A program made the translations under genes and the position numbers. Shown here in pieces: positions 16,882-26,697 of a DNA stretch of 64,000 nucleotides; the first letter of the stretch is position 1, and the number at the start of each line of letters is the position of its first letter. Under the pieces are notes generated by a model. That model searched no databases, was not told the origin of the DNA, and worked only from the letters and a program-made list of their open reading frames with translations. Source of the DNA: Solwaraspora sp. WMMD406 (lineage in GTDB: Bacteria > Actinomycetota > Actinomycetes > Mycobacteriales > Micromonosporaceae); the NCBI RefSeq assembly GCF_029626025.1, contig NZ_JARUBF010000001.1, positions 434,001 to 498,000 of the forward strand, given 5' to 3'.

Positions 16882-17910
16882 TCATGCAGCCGATGTGCCA
16901 CTGTGGATGCTGACGATGTCGAGCACCGCCGCGACGAGTCGATCCAACTCGGTGGCGTCGCGCAGCATCCGGTCGAGGCGGTCGCCGTACCCCCGGTCGC
17001 CCGTCTCGTACGAACCCGGCGCGACCGCGTCGTCGGTGCCGAACACCACGCCCAGCACGTCGGCGACGACCTGTCGGGCCGGTTCCCCCCGGGCCAACCT
17101 GGCGGTGATGAGCGCGACCGCGTCATGAGCCAACGCGGTCAGGACGCGATCCTGCTCGTGCTCGATGGACACGTCGGTCGGGGCTGGTGGACGACCGCCG
17201 TCGCGGTCGTCGAGCCGTGGCACCGCGACCACCGGCGCCTGCTTGCGGCCGAGTGGAACTTCCACGTACCGCTCGTACCACTGTGGCCGGTGACTCATCG
17301 CGTCGAGTACGACCCGGATGTCGGCGCGCACCTGCGCCTCTCCGTAGGTCGACCAGTCTCCGTGGCGCTCCCAACGCCGCGCCACCCAGGCCTGGGTCGG
17401 CCACAGGTCGTAGCCCGCGCTGCTGGGCACCCCGACCCAGATCAGGATCTGCGTGGCCAGATCGATCAACCAGGGGTCGCCACCCAGTTGCTTCGACAGC
17501 CAGCCCGGCACCCGGGGACGCTGCAGCGCGCCGATGGCGCCTCGCCGCCGGCGGTGCCCGTCGACGGTGGCCGGGACGAGACGGCTGGCGATCCATCCAT
17601 CAAGGTTCTCGATCCGCGACACGGCCCGGCGGACGACGTCGTCCACCACGGCGTCGACGTCGTTGTGGAACCGGTCGAGGCAGTCGGCGGCCAGGCGACT
17701 GATCGACGTCGCACAGGTGAGATGGCCCCGGCGCATTTCGATCTTGCGGGTCAACCCTCGATACACCACGGGCCAGACGATCGAATACGTCGCGCCGGTC
17801 AGCCGTACGCGATATGCCCCGGAGGCTGTGGCGATCGTGGCCGACAGCAATCCCCGGCGTGCCAGGTCACGGACCTCGTCGACACCATCGGTCTGGGACG
17901 ATCCGAGCAC
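16882..17910 (-). CDS. Unrecognised cassette protein, paralogue 2
   Basis: The 342-residue product starts with GTG at 17910, preceded by AGGAGGG. It shares its whole architecture with the 9594-10613 gene: RRGHLTCATSISRLAADCLD, then DRFHNDVDAVVDDVVRRAVS, IENLDGWIASRL, ATVDGHRRRRGAIGALQRPR, WLSKQLGGDPWLIDLATQIL, VEVPLGRKQAPVV, and a helical C-terminus. Invariant GH, CAT, DC-DR-H-DV, GW and VDGHRRRRG residues suggest a folded core under selection. It stands immediately upstream of the LAL regulator, 42 nt apart, and is the first gene on the minus-strand side. Function unknown. Duplication at both ends of the peptidase-regulator block suggests one copy may pair with each transcription unit. Confidence 0.6.
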   Translation of the reverse strand: MLGSSQTDGVDEVRDLARRGLLSATIATASGAYRVRLTGATYSIVWPVVYRGLTRKIEMRRGHLTCATSISRLAADCLDRFHNDVDAVVDDVVRRAVSRIENLDGWIASRLVPATVDGHRRRRGAIGALQRPRVPGWLSKQLGGDPWLIDLATQILIWVGVPSSAGYDLWPTQAWVARRWERHGDWSTYGEAQVRADIRVVLDAMSHRPQWYERYVEVPLGRKQAPVVAVPRLDDRDGGRPPAPTDVSIEHEQDRVLTALAHDAVALITARLARGEPARQVVADVLGVVFGTDDAVAPGSYETGDRGYGDRLDRMLRDATELDRLVAAVLDIVSIHSGTSAA

Positions 17911-18344
17911 CGCGCCCTCCTCTGGATAGAACCTCCGAAGCCGATCCAGCTTGGCCTATCGCGGTAAGCGGCGTGAATGACAGGACGAATCGTCTCGGAC
18001 ACCGGTCAGCCGAGGGTCCGAGCGTCTACGTTGACTTGTCAGGACCACCCGGTCCACAGCAGAGACTGTCGGTCTGGTCGGGCTGGATGAACGACGTAGC
18101 CGACCGCAGTTGGATCGGCAGCAGCCCGTCACCCCTTCGGATGACCTCAGCCCGGTCACGCCCCCGCCCGCCACCTGATCAGCATCCCGCGCCCCACCCG
18201 ATCGACGCCCGGCCCGCCACCCGATCGGCACCCCGCCCACCATCGCGGGGCGTCGTCGAGGATCCGTCCCGACAGCTACCGCCTGGCCGTCGGCACGGCA
18301 TGCTGGCAGGTAAGATCAACGCGACTACCCGACGGACGGTCCGC
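17911..18344. other. Divergent intergenic region of the caspase cassette
   Basis: This 434-bp region separates two divergent genes, so it should hold both promoters. Its right half (about 18160-18245) has imperfect repeats built on CGCCCGCCACC and CACCCGATCG. No clear promoter hexamers were seen. Open frames here look like background of GC-rich DNA. Confidence 0.4.
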
Positions 18345-18611
18345 ATGCCAGACGCCGCAGTGCCACCCGACGATCCGGTGCCGCCCGGGGCGCCGGCCGA
18401 CGAGCTGACCGGATATCTGCTGTCGGAGCTACGCGCGGCGCGGTCCGCAGCCGTACGCGCCGGAGCTGACCCCGACGCGGTGACCGCCGACCTCAACGAA
18501 CGGCTCCGCCGACTACGGATGATGTTGGCGGCGGTCGACGAGGACGTGATGCCGACCGCCGCTGCGGACCACCCCCCGTCTGCCGGCGAGGCCGACGGAT
18601 CTGGCCGCTGA
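18345..18611 (+). CDS. Free-standing homologue of the EcsC-like protein's N-terminal module
   Basis: From ATG at 18345 the 88-residue product reads MPDAAVPPDDPVPPGAPADE and then LTGYLLSELRAARSAAVRAG, ADPDAVTADLNERLRRLRMM. This aligns without gaps to residues 10-51 of the EcsC-like protein, with shared G, L, EL, R, GADP, AV, ADL, RLRR and R-M positions. A start at 18300 (MLAGKINATTRRT) is also possible; neither has a strong ribosome site. The gene is divergent from the rest of the cassette. The shared module at both ends argues that it belongs to the system, perhaps as a docking or oligomerisation helix pair. I do not know a named family for it. Confidence 0.55.
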   Translation: MPDAAVPPDDPVPPGAPADELTGYLLSELRAARSAAVRAGADPDAVTADLNERLRRLRMMLAAVDEDVMPTAAADHPPSAGEADGSGR

Positions 18612-18921
18612 CCGGCCGGCGTCGCCTCCGGCGCCGACCTGCGCGACGTGCGACCCCCTGACGCGCCGACCTCTCTGACGACCCGGGCTTTTGACAGGTA
18701 CGAGACGACACCGAGCCAGAATTCGACCGGAACTGTTTTTCACAATTAACGTTGCATTAGTAATAGTGCTGTGATAGCGCTTGCAATTGTGATTGATACA
18801 CGACAATACTGATCAACATCTGGCCAGTCCGGTCCGGAGTCCTTCGACGACGCGCCGGCGCTCCTGACAGCGCTCATGGACACCGATCCATGGGGATCCC
18901 CGCTCCATCGAGGAGGAGACA
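18612..18921 (+). promoter_or_regulatory. AT-rich regulatory region with LacI-type operator candidate upstream of the secreted protease
   Basis: About 100 bp (18715-18815) is strikingly AT-rich for this genome, with GTTTTTCACAATTAACG and CAATTGTGATTGATAC. At 18772-18785 TGATAGCGCTTGCA resembles the TGNNAGCGCTNNCA pattern of LacI-family operators in actinobacteria. CACAATT (18741-18747) and its complement AATTGTG (18785-18791) flank it. The region probably carries the protease promoter and a catabolite-type operator; no exact start site can be set. Confidence 0.45.
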
Positions 18922-19788
18922 GTGAGGATCAGACACACGACCAGCCGGGCCACCCGACTGCTCGCCGTAGCCGTCGGCGTGGTCACCGCCGGTGTCATCG
19001 CCCTACCGACACCCAGTTCCGCCGCTGCCCAGGTCTACACCACCAGCCAGCTCGTCGCGGTCAGCGACGCGGTGGAACGCTCGGGCGTCGAAGGCATCGC
19101 CTGGCACGTCGACGGCACCACCGGCCGGGTTGTGGTGACCGCCGACAGCAGCGTCTCCCGCGCCGAGATCGCCAAGATCCGGTTGAGCGCACGCGGGATG
19201 GCCGGCGCCATCCGGTTCGAACGGACCAGCGGGGTGTTCACCCAATTGGTGTCCTCGGGCGATCCCATCTACGGCAGCGGCGGTCGCTGCTCGCTCGGGT
19301 TCAACGCGGTCCGGGGCAGCACCTACTACTTCCTCACCGCCGGACACTGCGGTGAGGTGGTCAACACCTGGTACAGCAACTCCGCGCAGACCAACTTGAT
19401 CGGCCCGACCGTCGACTACAGCTTCCCCGGCGACGACTACGGCCTGGTCCGCTACGACAACCCGGCGCAGAGCCACCCGGGCGGGTTCACCGTCGGCGAC
19501 GCCTTCGTCGGACAGTCGGTGACCCGTACCGGCTCCACCACCGGCACCCACAGCGGTACGGTCACCGCGCTCAACGCCCGGGTCCGCTACCTGGGCAGCG
19601 GCGTGGTCCGCGGGCTGATCCGCACCGACGTGTGCGCCGAGCCGGGCGACTCCGGCGGCCCGCTGTACTCCGGATCGACGGCGCTCGGCCTGACCTCCGG
19701 CGGCAGCGGCAACTGCCGGACCGGCGGTACGACCTTCTACCAGCCGGTCCGCGAGGCGGCCGACGCGTACGACGTCACCATCTACTGA
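18922..19788 (+). CDS. Secreted trypsin-like serine protease (peptidase S1, streptogrisin-like)
   Basis: This 288-residue protein starts with GTG at 18922 behind a strong GAGGAGGAGA site. A signal peptide ([20 protein letters not shown] then PSSAAAQ) is followed by a propeptide-like region of about 70 residues, then the mature domain. The catalytic His is in [10 protein letters not shown], the Asp in [10 protein letters not shown] and the Ser in [10 protein letters not shown]. Cysteines pair as in alpha-lytic/streptogrisin enzymes (CSLGF with [12 protein letters not shown] with GNC). Exported by Sec and probably self-processed. The AT-rich upstream region suggests tight regulation. Not obviously linked to the caspase cassette. 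Confidence 0.9.
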   Translation: MRIRHTTSRATRLLAVAVGVVTAGVIALPTPSSAAAQVYTTSQLVAVSDAVERSGVEGIAWHVDGTTGRVVVTADSSVSRAEIAKIRLSARGMAGAIRFERTSGVFTQLVSSGDPIYGSGGRCSLGFNAVRGSTYYFLTAGHCGEVVNTWYSNSAQTNLIGPTVDYSFPGDDYGLVRYDNPAQSHPGGFTVGDAFVGQSVTRTGSTTGTHSGTVTALNARVRYLGSGVVRGLIRTDVCAEPGDSGGPLYSGSTALGLTSGGSGNCRTGGTTFYQPVREAADAYDVTIY

Positions 19789-19819
19789 CGACGGCTCGGC
19801 ACCGCTGACGAGAGTGTGA

Positions 19820-19858
19820 AGCGCCGGCCGTCGGCTACCCAGCCCGGCGGCCGGCGCT
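19820..19858. terminator. Hairpin between convergent protease and reductase genes
   Basis: Stem AGCGCCGGCCG (19820-19830) and CGGCCGGCGCT (19848-19858), 31 nt after the protease stop, serves as a likely bidirectional terminator. Confidence 0.6.
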
Positions 19859-19888
19859 GTGTGCGGCGCTGTGTGCGGCGCTGTGTGC
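19853..19888. repeat. Three tandem 12-bp repeats
   Basis: GGCGCTGTGTGC occurs three times in tandem, overlapping the right arm of the terminator hairpin and ending just before the stop of the reductase gene. The extra copies could offer alternative right arms for the hairpin. Confidence 0.75.
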
Positions 19889-19898
19889 GGCGCTCGGG

Positions 19899-21281
19899 TC
19901 AGCCGAGACCGAAACGTTCGGCGTGAATCTGGCGGCCGGGCACGCCCAACGCCTGGACGCTGGCCACCACCGCCGAGGTCAACGCGGGTGGACCACAGAC
20001 GAAGACATCCCGTTCGGCGATGTCCGGTACCCGCGCCAGCAGGTTCTCCGGGTCGAACGGCCGGTTGGGCGGGGAACCGGTGCCGGTCCGGCCGGTCAGC
20101 AGGTGCAGCTGCGCGTCCCGGGCCGCCGCCAGTCCCTGCAGCTCGCCGAAGAGTACGGCGTCGGCCTCCTTGGCCGCGCGGTAAAGCACGATGGTCGACC
20201 CACCGGACTCCTCCAACAGCGCGCGGATCGGGGTCACCCCGACGCCGCCGGCGATCAGCAGCGTCTTGTCCCGCTTGCGGTGCAGGCTGGTGAAGGCGCC
20301 GTACGGGCCTTCGATGAAGACCCGGTTGCCGACCTTCAGATGCCGCAGACCAGCGCTGGTCTTGCCGGACGCCTTGGCGGTCAGCCGCAGCGACCGCCCG
20401 TCCGGTGCCGCCGACAGTGAGAACGGGTTCGCCTGCCACCAGCGGTTGTGGCCAGGAAACCGCCAGATGCAGAACTGGCCGGCGCGGGCCGGCAGCCGAT
20501 CCAGGTGCCGACCGGTGACGTGGACCGATACCACGTTGTCGGCCTCGGGCACCACCGCCGCCACCCGGAACTGGTGGTACGCGTTGCGCCACAGCGGCAC
20601 GCCGACCCGGTTGACCACCAACGCGCCGATCACCAACGCCCACAGCGTCCACCAGTAGACGGTGGCCGGGGTGGACGAAAACGTCGTGGCTTCCATGAAC
20701 TGGTGCACCAGCCCGGCGAGCAGCGCCAGGTAGATCAGCACGTGCAGGGCGTGCCACGCCTCGTACGGCAGGCGGCGTCGGGCGTACCGGATGGAGACGC
20801 CGACCACGACGATCATGATGCCGGCGGCGATCATGCCCAGCAGCGAGGCGGTCACGCCGGCCAGGCTGAGGAAGGTCTCGCCGAACCCCATATCGTACAG
20901 GGTCGCGTAGCCGGTGATGATGAGGCTCGCGTGCAGCATCACGGTCCAGAACAAGCCGAAGCCGAGCAGTCGGTGCCAGGCGGTGAGCCGGTCCATCCCG
21001 ATCCGCCGGTCCAGCCACGGAATCCTGGCCACCAGGGTCAACTGGAGCATCATCAGCATCGCCGCGTGCAGGCCGAAGAACTTCGCTACCGTCAGTACGG
21101 AGTTCTTCCCCTGGCCGTACGCGAAGAAGAACACCTCGAGAACGATCAGGTTGACCAGTACGACGGCGCCCAGCACCCAGCGGGCCAACGTCATCGGTGA
21201 GACACCCGTCGGTGCCGTCGGTACGCTCATGGCCGCTATCGAATCTCTGGCCCGAACGGGATCGCCATACAGCCGGCTCAC
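19899..21281 (-). CDS. Ferric-reductase-like flavocytochrome (transmembrane heme domain plus FAD/NAD(P) reductase)
   Basis: The 460-residue protein has about six membrane segments (for example WVLGAVVLVNLIVLEVFFFA, MLMMLQLTLVARI, LLGMIAAGIMIVVVGVSIRY), with histidines in TAWHRLLGFG, MLHASLI and EAWHALHVLIY suited to heme ligation. A ferredoxin-reductase module follows: the FAD-site NPFSLSAAP, TSAGLRHL, VFIEGPYGAF, the nucleotide-site LLIAGGVGVTPIRALLEE and the C-terminal VFVCGPPALTSAV. Such proteins move electrons from NAD(P)H across the membrane to ferric iron or another acceptor. GTG at 21281 follows a G-rich stretch; ATG at 21230 is an alternative start. Confidence 0.85.
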   Translation of the reverse strand: MSRLYGDPVRARDSIAAMSVPTAPTGVSPMTLARWVLGAVVLVNLIVLEVFFFAYGQGKNSVLTVAKFFGLHAAMLMMLQLTLVARIPWLDRRIGMDRLTAWHRLLGFGLFWTVMLHASLIITGYATLYDMGFGETFLSLAGVTASLLGMIAAGIMIVVVGVSIRYARRRLPYEAWHALHVLIYLALLAGLVHQFMEATTFSSTPATVYWWTLWALVIGALVVNRVGVPLWRNAYHQFRVAAVVPEADNVVSVHVTGRHLDRLPARAGQFCIWRFPGHNRWWQANPFSLSAAPDGRSLRLTAKASGKTSAGLRHLKVGNRVFIEGPYGAFTSLHRKRDKTLLIAGGVGVTPIRALLEESGGSTIVLYRAAKEADAVLFGELQGLAAARDAQLHLLTGRTGTGSPPNRPFDPENLLARVPDIAERDVFVCGPPALTSAVVASVQALGVPGRQIHAERFGLG

Positions 21282-21524
21282 TGCCTTGCCCCCTGCTATC
21301 CGCTAAAGTCGATCAATTCTGGGAAGGGTGTCCCGCTGTCGGCATCAGGCACACGGCCGGTGCTGGATCACGCCAGCCGGTGCTGGTCGTGGCCGTAAGG
21401 CAGGCGGGACCGGATCGATCATCGGCGGACGACGCCACCCGCCGCTTGGTGGAAGTCTGAGGATTTCCTGAGGAAGCATGAGCGGAGCCACGCGGGCGGG
21501 CCCAGGGGGCCGGGGTGGGGCAGC

Positions 21525-22880
<1,356 letters not shown>

Positions 22881-22939
22881 CTAACAAGGGTCACGGTCCT
22901 GGTGAACGTGGCCGCGAAGATCGGCGGGAGGCACCGACG

Positions 22940-23920
22940 GTGTACGACGTGGTGCTGCTGACGCTCGGCAGCCAGCCCGAAGCGGGCTGCGACGGCGGCT
23001 GTTGCGCAAAGGCGACCGACCGTAGCCCGCCGGACTGCGCCGAGCCGCTGCGCGTGCCGGTGCTCGCCTGCCGCGACGCGCTGGTCGCGGCGGGTGCCCG
23101 GGTCGAGGCCGTCACCGCCCGTTCGGACCACGACATCGATGCCGTACTCGCCCGTCTGGACGGACCTGCCCGACCGGACGGCCTGACCTGGCCGGACGAC
23201 GACAGCAAGACCCGGCTGATCGTCGCCGCCGCCACCGACGGGCAGGTGCGGGCCGTGGTACGGCGCATGGTACGCCGCTACGCCCCGCCGCCGAGCCGGC
23301 GCCCCACCGACCTGGCCGACAACCGTACGGTGCCGGATCTGCCGGCGATCGGACTGTTGCCGCTCGGCCCGGCCAGCCGGACCGGGGACGGTGGGCTCGA
23401 TCTGGCCGGCCGGCTCGGCGTGCCGTCGCAGCCGGCGGCGGTGGCGACCGCCGTCCTGGCCGGACAGGTACGCCGACTGGACCTGCTGCGTACCGACAGC
23501 GGATCCGTCACCCTCGACGGCGCACTCCTCGGCGGCGCGGATGCCAGCGGACGGCCGCTACCCTGGCGCGGTCGGGTCGAGGTCGACGACGCGGTGCTGA
23601 GCAACGGCAACGATCCGTTGCTGGCCTGTGTGGTGGCGAACGCCGGCGGGTACGCCACCGTGGCGGAGGTCGAGTTGCTCGCCCACACCGACCCGGGCGA
23701 CGGAATGGTGGAGGTGGCGGTGGCCGTACCGGTGACGACCCGGTCCTGGTGGCGCGGGCAGCGGCTGCGCATCGAGGTACGCCGGGCCAGGGGGCGGGCC
23801 ACGGCGGTCACGCCGCGCGACGGGGAGTTGCCGTTCCTCGACGACGGGGTCACCGGCTCGCTGAGTCGAAAACGATCGTGGTGGGTGGAACCCGCCGCTT
23901 GGGCGGTGTACACCCATTGA
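22940..23920 (+). CDS. Divergent diacylglycerol/lipid-kinase-like protein
   Basis: The 326-residue product starts with GTG at 22940 (MYDVVLLTLGSQPEAGCDGG), chosen for CGGGAGG nine bases upstream. The middle and end follow the bacterial lipid-kinase layout: IGLLPLGPASRTGDG where kinases carry the GGDGT-adjacent LPxGT block, LGVPSQPAAVATAVLAG, VRRLDLLRTDSG, and a C-terminal beta-rich half with GATRGRA-like basic residues. The canonical GGDGT motif is replaced by AAATDGQVRAVV, so catalysis is doubtful. The N-terminus has clustered Cys (CDGGCCAK), possibly metal-binding. Genes of this kind often lie beside purA in actinobacteria; the role is uncertain. Confidence 0.5.
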   Translation: MYDVVLLTLGSQPEAGCDGGCCAKATDRSPPDCAEPLRVPVLACRDALVAAGARVEAVTARSDHDIDAVLARLDGPARPDGLTWPDDDSKTRLIVAAATDGQVRAVVRRMVRRYAPPPSRRPTDLADNRTVPDLPAIGLLPLGPASRTGDGGLDLAGRLGVPSQPAAVATAVLAGQVRRLDLLRTDSGSVTLDGALLGGADASGRPLPWRGRVEVDDAVLSNGNDPLLACVVANAGGYATVAEVELLAHTDPGDGMVEVAVAVPVTTRSWWRGQRLRIEVRRARGRATAVTPRDGELPFLDDGVTGSLSRKRSWWVEPAAWAVYTH

Positions 23921-23995
23921 CCTGGTATGCGACGCTAAATAGCGTCTGACCTGCACATCCTCGGGCGGCCGTGGGGGACGAGGGGAAGGTACGCC

Positions 23996-26110
23996 GTGAA
24001 CGACCACACCGATCGGGCACAGCCGACCAGCGCGGACGGAGGCCAGTTGGACGAGCCGTTCTGGCCACCGGACGAAATCACCGCTACTCCCCGCAACGAC
24101 GCCACGATCGCCGTCCCGCTGGTCCAGCCGCCATCGGCACCGCCGTCCCCGACGACCGCACCGCCGGCGCCAGCGGAGGCGAGGGCCACACCGCCAGCGC
24201 CGGTACCGCCCATGCCCCCGGCGTCCGACCACGCGGTGCCCGCCGGACGGCCCGCCGATCCCGCCCTGACCGCCGATCGGGATCCACAACTGCCGCATTC
24301 ACCCGTCTCACCATGGGCACAGCCACCGACGCGAGCACAGGTCCGCGTGCCCGTCACCCCGCCGCTCCCGGTGACACCGACCGGCCCGTCGGTCCCGCCA
24401 GCCCCGCGCCGGTCACCGGAACAGCCGTCTCCGCTCGACCATCCCGACGATCCGGTCGACCCGTCCGCCGGGCATCGCCCGCATCCCGTACCGCCTCGAC
24501 CCGGACCGACCCATCCGAGCCCGCCACACCCCGGACCGAGCCGTCCGGCCCCACCGCCGGGCCAGACGCCCACGCCGCCACCGCCGCCCCGGCCCGACGG
24601 TCCTGACCGAGAGATGTCGTCGCACCAACCGGTCGACCCGTGGGCCGACCACCAGGACGACGGCGGTTGGCCACCCGCCCTCACCGGCGGCAGCGGACCG
24701 CCGCTGCCGGTCACGGCGTACCAGCAGGTGAGCCCGGGGGTCACCGAACTGCCTCGGCAGCCCTATCAGGAAGCGCCCGGGGTACACCGGATCCCGCCGC
24801 CGCCCCCACCGGCGACCCGACCCGGTCCACCACCGGTCCCGCCCGCGCAATCGCCGGACGCCGCTGGGCCGGCGTCCTGGTCGGAGCATCCCGTCCCGCC
24901 TGGCTTGCTCGCCCCGGTGCCCCAGCCCTCGGCGCCGACGTCCCCGGCCGCGGCGACGGCTTCACCGGACGCACCGCCACCACCACCGGTCGGACCGCCC
25001 GCACTCGTCGGACCACCGCCGCCGCACGGCGGGCCGCCACCACCGGTCGGACCACCGCCGCCATACGGCGGGCCACCGCCGCACGTCGGACCACCGCCGC
25101 CGCACGGTGTGTCGGCGGCGTCGCACCCGCCCGGCCCTGGCTCGCCCGCCACCCCGCCCGGATGGGCACCCGAGTCGTTCGTACCCACCGCCGAGGAGTT
25201 CGCCCAGCGGCGCGCGACCAAACCAGCGAATCCGGTCGCCACGATGGGCATGCGGGCGGCACTCAACCGGTCCACGCTCGGCCTGGTCAAGTTGCCACCC
25301 GGCCAGCATGAGCAGGAGATCCGCCGGGACATCGAAATGGTCCGCCGCAACTTCGGCGGCCTACGACAGGTTACCGTCGTCAATCCCAAGGGCGGCGCGG
25401 GCAAGACCGTCGCGATTCTGATGCTGGCCATGACGTTCGGGCAGAAGCGCGGCGGCTATGTCCTGGCCTGGGACAACAACGAGACCCAGGGCACCCTCGG
25501 CATGCGCGCCCAGCAGGACTTCCACTCCCGGACCGTCCGCGACATGCTGCGGGACCTGCGGCAGTTCCAGGGGTCGCACGGCCGGGTCGGAGACCTGTCA
25601 CAGTACGTACGCGCCCAAGGTGAGGGCATGTTCGACGTGCTCGCCTCGGATGAGTCCGCGACCGCCGGTGAGATGCTCACCGCCGCCGCGTTCGCCGAGA
25701 TCCGGGAGATCGTCAGCCGGTTCTACAAGTTGATCTTCGTTGACACCGGCAACAACGTACGGGCCCAGAACTGGCAGGCGGCGATCGACGCCACCGACCA
25801 GCTCGTGGTCACCATGTCGGCCCGCAACGACTCCGCCGAACCCGCCGCGCGGATGCTGGACCATCTCGAACAGACCGGCCGGCAGCGGCTCGTCCGGCAA
25901 GCCGTCACCGTCATCTCGATGCCGCCGAACCGGCGGGAGATCGACCTGCTGCCGATCCAGCGGCACTTCGCGGCCCGGACCCGTACGGTGCTGCTCGCAC
26001 CGTACGAGCGGATCATCGACAGCGGCGAACCGATTCGCTACGGCCAGCTGTCGTCGACCTTCCGGCAGGCCTGGCTCAAGATCGGCGCGGCCGTCTCCGA
26101 AGGACTGTGA
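23996..26110 (+). CDS. EspI-like proline-rich MinD/ParA-family ATPase
   Basis: The 704-residue protein has two halves. Residues 1-400 are disordered and extremely Pro-rich, with PPPPHGGPPPPVG-type repeats. Residues about 435-704 form a ParA/MinD ATPase with Walker A VVNPKGGAGKTVAILML, LAWDNNETQGTLGMRAQ as the following switch, and FVDTGNNVRAQNW. This architecture is that of EspI, an ATPase linked to ESX (type VII) secretion in mycobacteria. No ESX core genes are in this window, so the link is by family only. GTG at 23996 has AGGGGAAGG ahead of it. Confidence 0.8.
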   Translation: MNDHTDRAQPTSADGGQLDEPFWPPDEITATPRNDATIAVPLVQPPSAPPSPTTAPPAPAEARATPPAPVPPMPPASDHAVPAGRPADPALTADRDPQLPHSPVSPWAQPPTRAQVRVPVTPPLPVTPTGPSVPPAPRRSPEQPSPLDHPDDPVDPSAGHRPHPVPPRPGPTHPSPPHPGPSRPAPPPGQTPTPPPPPRPDGPDREMSSHQPVDPWADHQDDGGWPPALTGGSGPPLPVTAYQQVSPGVTELPRQPYQEAPGVHRIPPPPPPATRPGPPPVPPAQSPDAAGPASWSEHPVPPGLLAPVPQPSAPTSPAAATASPDAPPPPPVGPPALVGPPPPHGGPPPPVGPPPPYGGPPPHVGPPPPHGVSAASHPPGPGSPATPPGWAPESFVPTAEEFAQRRATKPANPVATMGMRAALNRSTLGLVKLPPGQHEQEIRRDIEMVRRNFGGLRQVTVVNPKGGAGKTVAILMLAMTFGQKRGGYVLAWDNNETQGTLGMRAQQDFHSRTVRDMLRDLRQFQGSHGRVGDLSQYVRAQGEGMFDVLASDESATAGEMLTAAAFAEIREIVSRFYKLIFVDTGNNVRAQNWQAAIDATDQLVVTMSARNDSAEPAARMLDHLEQTGRQRLVRQAVTVISMPPNRREIDLLPIQRHFAARTRTVLLAPYERIIDSGEPIRYGQLSSTFRQAWLKIGAAVSEGL

Positions 26111-26113
26111 GCC

Positions 26114-26150
26114 GCCGGGCCTGACAGGTCGATGATCGGTCAGGCCCGGC
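26114..26150. terminator. Bidirectional terminator between convergent genes
   Basis: A perfect 12-bp stem, GCCGGGCCTGAC (26114-26125) and GTCAGGCCCGGC (26139-26150), starts four bases after the ATPase stop and faces the DUF3151 stop at 26174. Confidence 0.75.
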
Positions 26151-26173
26151 GCACGCGACGATCGCGGCGGCGA

Positions 26174-26611
26174 TCAGCTACCGGCCAGTGCGTCCCCGGC
26201 GGCCGGATCGCAGTCCCGCAGGAACTGCGCGCACCGGGCGGCCTCGTCGGACTCGCCGATCTCTCCCGCTGTCCGGGACAACAGATGCAGGCAGGCGAGG
26301 AACCCCTGGTTGGGCCGGTGCGACCACGGCACCGGACCGTGGCCTTTCCACCCGTTGCGCCGCAACTGGTCCAAGCCCCGGTGATAGCCGGTACGCGCGT
26401 ACGCGTACGCGGTGACGATCGCGCCCTTGGCGATCGCGCGCTGGGCGAGCACCGCCCAGGCTCGGCTGTAGGTGGGGTGGCGCCCGGTGGCGGCGGCGTA
26501 CGCCTCGTCGGTATCGACCTGGGCAGCCTCGGCGAGCGCCGCCTCAGCCTGTTCGTCACCGGGCAGCAGGGTGGCCGGTGGCTCGGGCAACAGGTTCTGC
26601 ATTTTGCCCAT
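26174..26611 (-). CDS. DUF3151 protein
   Basis: The 145-residue protein begins MGKMQNLLPEPPATLLPGDE and contains HPTYSRAWAVLAQRAIAKGA, YARTGYHRGLDQLRRNGWKG and GPVPWSHRPNQGFLACLHLL. These are the conserved blocks of DUF3151, a small actinobacterial family typically found near purA and fba. The Arg/His/Trp-rich core suggests a helical protein with a conserved surface; function unknown. Here it lies between the EspI-like gene and the LOG gene, while fba is 15 kb away, across an accessory segment. Confidence 0.9.
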   Translation of the reverse strand: MGKMQNLLPEPPATLLPGDEQAEAALAEAAQVDTDEAYAAATGRHPTYSRAWAVLAQRAIAKGAIVTAYAYARTGYHRGLDQLRRNGWKGHGPVPWSHRPNQGFLACLHLLSRTAGEIGESDEAARCAQFLRDCDPAAGDALAGS

Positions 26612-26697
26612 TCAACCCGGATTCGCAGCCACGTGGTGACTGAACGGATGAGTCCTTCGTCACGCGTGCGGCCGGTGTGCGGTCGCGCGTACTCGAC

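Noticed and set aside
18772-18785. Definite catabolite-repressor site
   Set aside because: Only the AGCGCT core and outer TG/CA match; kept as a candidate operator rather than an assigned one.
19003-21018. 671-codon minus-strand frame across the protease and reductase
   Set aside because: It crosses two genes with intact catalytic motifs in other frames and has low-complexity composition.
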